From Tubulanus polymorphus (Eukaryota > Nemertea > Palaeonemertea > Tubulaniformes > Tubulanidae): DNA of 64,000 nt. Both the position numbers and the translations under genes were made by a program. How positions within the stretch are numbered: position 1 is the stretch's first letter; the number at the start of each line of letters is the position of its first letter. This document shows, piece after piece, positions 24,001 through 35,700 of the stretch. The notes beneath the pieces are model-generated. The model was not told the DNA's origin. It saw nothing but the letters and a program-made list of their open reading frames with translations, and did not search any database. The DNA lies in contig NC_134025.1 in the NCBI RefSeq assembly GCF_964204645.1, positions 20,366,001-20,430,000 on the forward strand, written 5' to 3'.

Positions 24001-26682
24001 TTGTATTCTATGCGTTTATCGTAAAAATGTCTTCTTAAGTACATTTTTTGTAGTTATCGGTGTGCATTGTAAACATCGTTTTTTCTCATAATTTCAGTGA
24101 AGTCTTCTGTGGGTTAAATGTTGTTTTTTCTATGTTTTTTAATACTGTTTATTCGGATTTCTTTCGGAAATTTTCAACGGAAGGGAATAATTTTCTATAT
24201 TTTCATCGTATTGAAAATGGATGAACGAATATCTTTTCAGTCGAAACTCGCGAAGCTGAAAGCTCAGGGTTACGACACCTCGCAGGTGCCGCCGCCAAAA
24301 AAGTCTCTCGGGTACGTTCATCAGTTACACGCTCTGATGGAAAAGCGTCGGCAGGAGTATTACTCCGCCACTGCCTGTCGGGCGTCGATCCAAACCTGCG
24401 CCAGCGAACCCCTGCCGCGAACGACTCAACGACGAAAACTGCCCGACATCAAAATCGATATTCCCGAAGACGAACGAATCGTCGAAAAACGTCACGAAAA
24501 GTCGAAGCGTAAACGTATAAGAGACAAGCTAGCCTCATTGACGCATACAAACTTACTGAAACAGTCCCACCGGTCGATGTCGACGAGCGCGTTGTATGCG
24601 TCCGCGCCGGCCCAATTCGAAAAGGCGTACGCGACGAATCGAAACCGCCTTGTCGTCGGCGGGGATGCTGGGCAATCGCGCTCGATGCACAATCTCCGAG
24701 AGATCGGCAGCAGTGACAAGGTATCACCGACGAGTTCCGTGTCGGACAAGTCGCATAAAAGTTTGTTGCTGGCGCGATTACGCTATCGAATACGTTCGAT
24801 GGACCAGTTGACGTTGAGCGAGTGCTCGACCGCGACGGCGAGTTCTAGGAGTTCGTTATCGTTCGATTATAAGTCCGGACATCAAATGGACAGCGGCTTC
24901 GGCGATTGTCACAGTAGAAGCAGTAAAAGAGAGGTAGTTATTAGATATTTATACGGTTACCGGAGAAGGCACGGTGACGATACATTATTCAACGCGCACG
25001 AGGTCTAAACAGCATTACCGTATATGAACCAGGTTGATGTACACACATGTATATATTTATATTGGTTATGGGTGTTTTATCATGGTCGCTTATTCGGTTG
25101 TGCATGTTTGTTTTTGTTTGTTTTTTCAAATCCAGAAATCGAGGTGATTACTGTTGCAGGTTTTGACGATGTATTAACGCGTCCAAGTCGTTTCAAGCGG
25201 CTTACATTGATAGTTTTCTTTTTGAACGTTTGTCACTTCCATATTCCCTCATTACCGCAATCTACGGTGTAACGAACTAAACGAGTTCTGCGGCGTTTCT
25301 TGTTTATTCTTTGAAAGTTGCAGAGAAGTCTTTTATTTGCAGCATTCGTCGTCAATGCTGGTGGTTGTGGCTCTGTCAAAATCAGCGTCCAGGGATCTCT
25401 TTGGCCACCCCCAAAAGTGAGAAAAAACAAAGAAACCTCGATCCTGGTTCGCTCCTATGCATTTTAGGTATCAAAGAAAGTTATATAATATGCACTCATT
25501 GTGATAGGTATCGGTTATTTCTAGACGATAGTAAACTGGGCCCTGGGAACTGAGAACTTGAAATTTCAATTTCGTTTAAATGAAATATGTACGAAGGTTC
25601 GCGTCATCGTCAGGTTTGAAAGTTTTCAAAAACAATGATCTTTGTGTCAGGTGATGAAATTCTACACAAATGGCTGCATCGGCTTCTTGTTACCATGGTT
25701 ACACCGAGTACGAGAGAGAACCGGCGTCGTTGCTGCGATTTACAAATATGGCTCATTGTGAGCGAGAGAGTTACACAACAACTAACTACAAAGTCAAATC
25801 GGAATAAACAACGTAACAACGTGGTCGCCGCTGTTTAATGAAAATCGCGAGCACATGCGCAAATCCATACATGAGTAAGATTAGTGTTTAAATCTGGATG
25901 GTAGCTCGCACGTATTTAGTATGGCTCAACTGAATGGAACTGATACTGGATCACCAGAGGTATGTCAGCTTATGTGCAAAGAAAAAAGGGCGAAATTATG
26001 AAATAATTCATCCTGTATCGTGGAAGCCTGGTCTATTTTTCAAATTGGTTCTTCCCGAGGATTGCGATCAAATTCATAGCCTCTACAAACATTTTTAAAA
26101 GTAGGCGGCATTTCATTTAAACTTACTCCTGAATTTTGAACTTGTTTCGTATCTCCCTCTTTTAATGTTGCCTCAATAATGGATGACAATGGTTACTTAC
26201 TTTTCCTGAGAGAATTTAGCAAGAAATATGAATGATTGAAATTATTGATATTCTCAGTTCTTGACATACGCTAATTGTGAGCTATCCAAGGTGAATTTAG
26301 AAATATCTAGCCCTGCCAAAAACCTCGGACCAGGCTCGAGGATGGGACAAATGATTGCGTGGGAATTGCAACTGATTCCGGAAGTGACTCACTTCGCTTG
26401 GTTTAAGCATTGTTTAGTATCGTGTGAGTGGTTTGCGTGTGAACAAATTTGGCCCGGGCCTGATCCTTGCCGATTTGGCCTGGGTCCAGTCATCTCCATG
26501 TGATCGTGGCTTAAGTGGATGCTCTTAATTCAAATTAGTCTTATCTGGATTAATACATTAATGTAGGATATGATGTTTATTAGGTCAAGATGATACACAA
26601 TATCCGTGTAAGATGAATATATGAGAGAAATCCCACAATAATTCAGCCAAAGATGAAAAGTTCTTGAATAGAAGTGTATATA

Positions 26683-26728
<46 letters not shown>

Positions 26729-29700
26729 TTCTATTATATTTGCGCAATGTCTCGGCTAAAGACTGTTAGCAAAAATACATAAACATCTCTCTTTATGTAT
26801 TTTTGCTATTAGCAATTATCAGTACGCCTGATGTATGGCTAATAGTCTTTAACTGAAATGCTGCTCAAAATACCGGCCCGTGTTGGGGGGGGGGGGGGTT
26901 CGGGGGTATAGAACGGATCCCCTAAAATTGCTCTTCACAAAAAGTCAGTGTTGAAATTGGGTCAAGATTTTTCGAAATTTGGATATGATTTTCATTGCTT
27001 TGATTTTTTTGGAAAATGAAAGGTAATCCATTCTCGAATGATTCTATTCAGGTACCCGGGCACTTAATCTTTAAGATCAGTCCTTTTTTCGATAGTTAAA
27101 TGTGCCCCTTTTCACTGTGAAAAGTGCCCTTTTCTTGAAATAGAACTGCCCCTCAAAAAAGCTCGGTACGAGCCTGATACTCTTTTACTTAAGAACTTAA
27201 CATCATTGGCTGAATTATCGCACGATTTCTCTTGTATGATGTTTAATGGTTTTATGATTCGTCAAAAACCAGATAGATTTCATTGGTCCCAAACGATGTG
27301 TTTAATGTGGGTTCGATTACGTATGTATCCAGTCTGAAATTAATCAGATCTTCATTTCGATAGAAATGTCATTTTTTCTAATACCCGATAATCATTTTTA
27401 ACAACATTTTGGTGGTCGAGATATTTTTCACCTGGAACCATAAGATCTACCTTCGAGCCTCGGGGCAGTAATAAAGTCTCATAAAATCAGAAATCTGTGA
27501 CACCAAGTTTGGTCGAAAAATATAGAATTTAATAACAATCGTATAAAATTGTAAAGCAAATATTCTATCGTAGGGTATACCGGTATATGAGAATGTATGG
27601 GTATTAGGAAGATGTGATTTATTAGTATTATATTTACTCGGAATATCGATGGTAGAAAGCAAAAGTAAAATTATCTTTTCATAAAATTGATATCCCAAAA
27701 ATCAACTCTTATGATAAATCGCATCTTCATAATTCCCATTCATTCTCATAAACATATGGAATACATTAGATGTTCAATGAATGAAAATTTGCGCAGTTTA
27801 TCAATAACACACATATTTGAGTACTCATCACCAGTAGTCGTACGACGTTAGATATTTATAAATGTTAACACTGATTCATGTCATGGTTAATGTTACTCTA
27901 TGGATTACATGGTCAATTCATATATACTGGACACTGTGATATATTTCGCGATGCTTCATTATCGTCTCATCTCCAGTGACAATGGCCAACTGTTAACAGC
28001 TAATAAACGATGACAGCTGATACTAAACTTTAATCAGTATCTCATTCGCACAGGCACTACTACTACAGATTCTTGACGACAAAGTTCATCTTAGTAATCA
28101 TCACTGACATTTGGTCACTGCGCATCTTTGAAAGTCATTACTTGGTCAGTTTGTATGGGAATATACTTAGGACCAAGTTTCTACGAATATAGTTGAACTT
28201 ATAAATGTTAGATCCCAGAATTGTTGAAAGAATTAAAAAGTTTATTCAAAAATACTTGAAATATTTCGGGTAGTTCCTACCACCCTTCTTCCGTCTAAAG
28301 TGATATGTAAAAGAACTGTGCATAGGTTATAGGTATCAGATTTTACATTTATTGTTTCATCGCGGATATTGTGATCTTGTTGATTCATAATTGAAATTAA
28401 TTGTGTATCAGCTTTGAAACAACGCATCTATCTGATAGGGTCGTCTTGACGAAATCCTAATCACATCATTTACGGAGATATCAATGGGTGGTGCCAGGTG
28501 TAATCAGCTAGTAAGGATGTTTATAATGGATATTTTGTTTCTGGATTAATCTGTTGCTTTTCTCTGAACTTCGCTGAGCAAAGATATTCTGCAGTAAGCT
28601 AGTTAAGGCCCCGAAAAATTTGTATGTAAAACTCCCTCCGCAGCTCATATGCGAGGGTCCATCTTTTGCCCTAAATGTGTATGAACTTAGCGCAGCGCGA
28701 AATGTAATGCATACGCAATATCTGCGAATGACTGTATGTAATGATCAGGGGGTTCGATTTAAATGAAGTTTCTGTAAGCAAGCAGCATATCCCCCTTTTG
28801 GGCTGATCCTCTTAGGACAGTTTTACAGCCGCCTGAGGGCTCGTAACCACAGGGGAACAATATATTTATACTATCAGCATTTACCAATAGGGAACTCAAC
28901 AATAATTAACACTCAATAATTTTGTGGGAGCAGGAGCTGAACAGCCACATAGGTACATTCATCGAGGAACCGATTTTTTTCAATGATATCTTTTGCCAAG
29001 GTGACAACACAACTGAATGATTTATCCATATTTTGATGACGGCGTTGAGCATCAACTGTTGACATCGAACCAAATTGATGTTGCAGGTGTCAAATTTCCC
29101 GTAGCTGATATTTTAGGTATCCTGTACGTGTTCTCGAAGTTTCCTTTTTATGATTTTCATCGGATATTAAATAACAAAGTGCAGCTATATTAAAATCATC
29201 CATCTGACTGGCTGGCGAGACATATCAGAATCATTCGGAATCCTCAGAAATGATTGCTGCCTTCATCAATCTTCCAGTGGTGGCATGGTGTACGTACCTC
29301 GCAATGAGACAACTTGCAATGAGATGTGTACGACAATAGGACATCTCAATCAAAACTTTCGTTTAGATTCTTAGCCTCCCGCATTAAGAAATTGGCATAT
29401 CATCTCTTGATGAAATTAAGGGGCGTTCACACGAGAATTTCAGTACAGTTCTAAGATCGATTTTAAGTGTTGCATTTCATTCATCATTCATTCATTTTGA
29501 GAAATTATGGATACGTTTCAATTGAACTTGAGAAGGTCGAGTCTGCATTCAATTCTCGAACAGTCGAGTCAGATTGACAAGAAACAAAAGCTAAATGTTT
29601 TAGATGTCACCATGGTAATTAGGGATTGGTGGTCACTCCGGCCGAGTATTTCAGCCATTGTGTCTGACGACACGTGACATTTAGGTGACATGTTTCTGAT

Positions 29701-32700
29701 TTATGGGTATTGCGTTGTCTGCCGATTTCTGGTATTTCCGCTGGTGATACAGATACGGGAGTGGAATATTTTCTACCAATCACAGCAAAGTCCACGCTTA
29801 AGTGATCCTTTTCAATTTAGAACGGACCAGTTTTAGAATGCGCCATCACTGCGTGTAGTGAATGAAAACCTCGCTCTAATGGCCTGTCAATCACTATGTT
29901 TCATCCATCAGGACAGGTCATAACTGCCGATTGGAAAAAGTGTGCGAATGCGATTCCATTCCAGACCATACAGGCCAAACAGGACAGAACGTGCAAATGC
30001 GGCTTTAGTGTGTCCCTTTAGGAGGCCATGGTTGTGGCGGGATCGCATATTTTTGTGAGGAAGGTCTAAATTAATGATATAAAGTAAAGCACGTTTATAT
30101 TTTAAGGACGGTGTGTGTGGCACATGCGTTAGGTATGATTAATTCTCGTTCCGTTACACGAAGGTGATTTGTGGTTCCCAGTAGAACGTTTCTACTTGTA
30201 ACGCGAAGCACTACGTTTTGTTTATCACTCATACCGCTTGTTTTATGTTTCATATTTTATGTATGATTTTAACGCACATTATTTCCGTATTACCTGTACC
30301 TATTCAGTATCAATTTACATGTATGTCGAACGTTTTTGATTTTAGAATTATTCGCCGTTATTGATGTCGACACGGCGCCGCGGAATATCGAGCCATCGAC
30401 GTGTTCGACTTTTATTGTTTCCAAAAAAAAATTCAGTCACCGGTTTCACTTTGAAACCTCGTGGACAATTACTTTCCAATTTGAAATTCAGCTAGCTATT
30501 TGCGATCACAGCTGACAGCGCAAATCAACTAGTGAAACCTAGCATGGCGTGCGTCGTATGTTTCATGCGATTCGGGAGACTTCGTTTTGCATTGATTTCG
30601 TTCTCGGCAATGGCTTTCAATTTGTCTCCTCGAAATTAATCCCAGCGCGCGCGCGCGCTCGTGTAGCTCTGAAATGTCGAGCATAATTTCGTAATTTTCG
30701 TTGAATTTTCGAGAATTCGTTGCAGCAATTTTATGTTCTTTTTTCCAGGAGCATCTGTTTGACGTGAGCGATCTGCAACAAGAGCCGGTGCTAATCTCGA
30801 AATGCGGCCACTTGGAGGTGACGTTCTTGTACGATATGGAAAAGGCGAAGATGAACATCACCGTCGGGCAAGCGCGCGAGATACCGTCGAAAGACCGCGG
30901 CGGCGCCAACAGCACGCAGATACGCATGTTGTTGCTGCCGACGAAAAAACAACGCCACAAAACGAAAATCAAGAATGGTGAAAATCCTGATTTTCATGAA
31001 ACTTTTTCATTCAAGGTGCCAAAAGGTGAGATTACATTCGGTGGACTAGCTATAGCTTTGTTGAGGGACCAGCTTTCTGACCAGGTGGTCTTCTTCAGTT
31101 TTAGATTCCCAGATCTAGATATTTTTGTTTATGACACGTAGACACAAATGAATAAATAAATACCAAGAAAAAAAATAATGTAGGTTGCCTTTCATAATCC
31201 TGCTATGTGATGTCCATCTCTAAGATAGTGGTATCTTTTATGTTGGTCAGTTTTTATAATCGAGCATGTACTTCAGGCCAAGCTAGTTGTGTAACAAGAA
31301 AGTCAAATTATAATCAGTTTGATTTTCTAATAGATTATAGTGTGAAACCATGATTTGGTTGCATGGCACCTGTTTGAACAGAACTGTACAGAATTACCTA
31401 GCGTTTTTCTAGTGGGTTGGTTCTAGGTGAGCTTGGTATTTGCTAAGAATGTCCATAATGGAAACCCTCAGGTTCTGACCAAGTGCTCTCTTGAAAATCA
31501 CAGGTGACAAATTACACCTGACATTGATCTATGACGAAAGTCCACAATACTGTTTTGAGCAGTATAATGATATACACTAGAATTGCATAAAAATGTACCT
31601 AAATTTTACAAGCGTATCGTGCCTTCGACGCTCGCCAGAACTCCAGCCACGACTATAAAGTGCTGTTTTCATATGAGGTGAACCCCCTTTCTTCAAGCCT
31701 GGATCTGTTCCTGACCCTTTAATCATCGACTCTAAAACAGGTTGAAATGTCTGAATATTTCGATTCAAGAAGTTATGTATGGAAGACTGACTTGTGCATG
31801 TGCTAGATCCACACAATTCCTGGGTCCTCAATTATCTAGTTCTCAGAATTCATTTGTTCCGCAAATTTTTCCCACCTAGATACTCAGCACAGTCTCACCA
31901 TTCTATTCTAAGAGTGTTCTTTTTTTTCTGTCGGAACATGCCTCTGGGTGACCCTCCCTTAGCTTCCACTGTGCTTCTTGTCACTTTATTCACGTAGAAA
32001 ATGTTTTGTTCTGACAGCAGCTAGTATTACTGGTCGACGTCTATTATGGAAATGTCTCTTCTCATCTGTTCTCTTGTTTTTGCCTACTAATTACTGCGGC
32101 ACCCCTGAAACTCATACCGCATTTCACCCACGCAACCTTTAGTTTACTAGCTTAGAGAAATCGAAACATATTCAAGATTTCATAATAATGTCATGATATG
32201 GTACTTACTAAGTTGTGAATCTCATGTGAACGCGGCTTATATTTCTTCCACTGTATTTCAAACTATTCTGTGCTATGTAATGCTGGTTCAATCACATTTG
32301 AATGTGTGGCCAGTTTTTGGTCTTATAGATAAATCTTGGATTAAGGCTGTCTTTGTCTCTGCAATAGCGGTCAGGGGACTTAGTGTCTGGCTCCATCCAT
32401 CCTTCTGTCCTTCCTTTGATTTATCCAAGGTTATCTGAGCTCTTAAGCGTAATATCTGCAGAACAAATCTTGATATTCTGTTGGGAGATTGTCTCCGAGG
32501 AGAGGAAACACCCTCTCGATTTTGGATCGCAACCTCCAACGTCGGGGAGGTAATTCTGCCTGAGGACAAAAGATCATTATCGCTATATCCCCGGAGGAAA
32601 TGATAGCACAACCATTACGGTATATTTTGTAGATTGGAGAGGACGCCCCAATTTATTTTGGGGTAAAAAACCTCAAAGGTTATTGTCGCCAAGATGCAAT

Positions 32701-35700
32701 ACAAGGGGCGGATTTAGGCAGGAAGAAAGGGCACTTTTTAATTGTGGCCGGGTGTCCTGGCGAGTGAGATGCTTGGAAGATTTTGAAAAATTTAGGTACA
32801 TTTTTATGCATTTTTAGTGCATATTAGATTAAGGTCAGTACAGGGGATTAGAAGCCTTTATCAAGTGGATTTTCAAAAGGGAACCTGGGCAGGGGGCTGT
32901 GGTGGGCAAGTTCCTGACTAGTGTGGTACTGTATTGTCTGATTAACCACCATTTGGTCTAAGTAATGTAGTAGTGTGAACGTAAATTAACAATTGAAAAA
33001 ACACGAATGATAATGATTTTTTGACGCGTTATAAAACGTTACCATTATGAAACCTAAACAATGCTAACCATTCAGCGTCATTTTACAAACGACAGCCGTA
33101 AATCGATGTGCAAAACGTCACAGGTTTATGTGTACACAAACAAGCTATCTGGCAAAATATTATTGACATAGATGTAGAATGGCTTCCTGTGATTATATAA
33201 TGACCTATATTTGAACATCGAAATGTTATATTGCATTGAATATCATTAGAAGACATATTGTAATAGTAAAGGATGTATGATTATATCAGAAGCGACAGGC
33301 ATAAATAGAAATGATAAGTAAATCGGATTATTCGGTTAAATGGCGGATGTATACACGATGCGGAAGTCTGATATAAAAGTCAGACCCTGACGTGGGCATG
33401 CCGGTGAAATGACGAAGCTATCTACGATCTGAGTAGGGCAAGCGTGAATTTCATCAGCGGCTACAAGCGGTCAATATAAAAACGTGTAAACATATAATTT
33501 CAATATTCAAACGTTTTAGAAAATATGTTTGATATTAGGAGTATGCAAGTTTCGTGAGATTAGCAATTTATAATAGCATAGCTGTCATATACGGCTCCGT
33601 GTCCTCTGATGGCATGTGTATTAGGTGACAATTCAATTCAATTATTTATTGATCCTTATTACATTGAAATTCCGGGATAAAATTCCCAAATTCAATAAAT
33701 AAAAATTTTAAAATAAATTAATACAACATACATGACACACGGGTAATTCATACAGAACAACATAAGCGAGTTACTTTAAATGACAATGTCTACTTCAACC
33801 CACCCAGACTCAAGACTCTAGGATATCGAGTGACAGCCAAACCCGTGGCCCGGGCCGGCTGGCTAGGCCACACGATATGCTCGAAGTCATGATGAAGCAG
33901 ACATCAGAAGAGCTCTTTCTTCATCCATGGAGGCAATGAAGTTGCAGACCAGCTTAGAGGCATAAGTAAATGAAGTCGGTCGCAAGTTCGCGATCAATTA
34001 TTGAGAATTTTCAATAAAAGAATTTAAACCACTACTAGAGTCGAAGACCTGTTTCATCTACCCAATCGCCAAATCTCATCATTCCCCAAATTTCTTAAAA
34101 CTTCGATTTCAAATTTGCAATTCCACATTAGCTTAGCCCAGAAATTCTACATTTTTTCCCCAGGCATCAAATAATTTTCTAAAATTAATTTTCTTGTTCT
34201 ATTTTTAGATGAAGTATCAAATATGGGAGTCAGATTTAGACTTTACGGTTGTGAACGCATGCGACGAGAACGTATGATCGGGGAAAGCGTGGTCGGCTTC
34301 GCATCTTTAAATCTTGACACGGAAACGACTCATAATCTCACGTTAGAACCGCGTAGCAATATCAGCGTAAGTTCAAAACTCAGGGTTCTTTATGGGCACT
34401 AAAAAAAGGGGTTGCAAAATACGCACTGCCCTCCGGACAGGTAGAAATCACTGAAACGATACGTGCTGTACTAAAACATTAGGGAGTGAACGTCAAAATA
34501 AATCGCTCAATGAAAATGAACTAAACCTTGTCAGTCAGCTGCTAAATGGCTGTCGTTAGTAATGAAAAAGGTTACAAACCTTAGGCATATCAGTAGTCGA
34601 ACTAGGGCCTCATACCTACATCGGTAATGCTATTTATCAGGTTTTTATTGTACATTGGAAATTGATAAACCTTTTCAGACATTCGACATATATTCCCCAG
34701 CCCAAATTTACAGTGCCGAGGCTTAAGAGGCAAACATTTCAATGCCACCGACAATTATCGTATGTACAATAATTTTACTTGTGAACAGTAGAGAGAGTAG
34801 AGACAGTTCTTTTGTGAACCACATTTACTTCGGTTAAGTTAAAAATTCTGTGGTATTTAAAAAGATTTCCTATGGTATGGTTCCTATGTTTTGCGTACCA
34901 GGGTAGTATAGATTTTGTAGATTGCCGTGTTCGTTCAATATGAAATGGGAGTAAAAGGTTTACGCAGATATGCCTTTAGGTAAAGCTTTAGTTCCTTTGC
35001 TACGGACTGATCCCAGATAAAACTGGAATTTACCGTACAGGCATAACCATAATGTCAAAGGCTACATTTGATTTCATACTGAGATTATGCAGAAGATTAT
35101 CCTTTGATAGAAACCTTTCATGCCGCGGCGTTTCTTGTCTTGAGATCTTTGCTACTGTGGTAACTGCAGTTTTTAAGCTTTATCCCGATAGCTCATAGCA
35201 ATCTAATGATTGGTGTATTTTGCTGCCTCCAATATTTCACCCTTGATCTTTTTCACTGGCATTTTTTTCAGTACAGAACTGCCGGCAACCAAAAGATTTC
35301 TTTATTTTATTTTTCATTTTTGATGGATATTGTTAAAGACTTTTCATTTTTGATGGATATTGTTAAAGACTAAGTCTTTTTATGTCATCACGAGGAGCCA
35401 GTTATGCACTCTAGGATAAGACTTTGACCAGTCTAACAATCTTGGTTGTCGAGCCAATCTAACACAAACATAAAGGAATTAGATCACAACAGTTCAGCTT
35501 CGACCCAGAGAATATGTCTTGAAATTCATCCATGTCGAATTCAGCATCTTTGTCTGAATACCTGAATATTCATAGATGGTGAAAATCAGTTTGGCGTATA
35601 GAAAGGTTTACAGTATTGTTGGTTCGACCAATAGGGGTGGTTCTTGGAATGTGCAAATATCACAGCATTCAAGGATATCAAACCAATTGGTTTTGGAATC

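Larger units (their letters stand above)
24934..30748. other. SYT14-like intron
   Basis: A 5.8-kb intron. It contains the possible alternative exons (25921, 30346), an AGCYGCGATCACACG-type copy, an AT-palindrome, a nested foldback (26757-26862) and a retroelement tail on the minus strand (28255-28310). The last 400 bases (30346-30740) are CpG-rich and include a (CG)n run near 30647-30658. Confidence -1.

Noticed and set aside
30529-30972. Minus-strand ORF of 147 codons
   Set aside because: Shadow of the C2A exon and the CpG-rich stretch before it; the plus frame has splice sites and homology.
32288-32611. Minus-strand 107-codon ORF
   Set aside because: No domain, no splice partners, low-complexity sequence; not supported.
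33840-33900. Possible reverse-transcriptase fragment ([10 protein letters not shown])
   Set aside because: Only about 18 codons between stops; too short to support.
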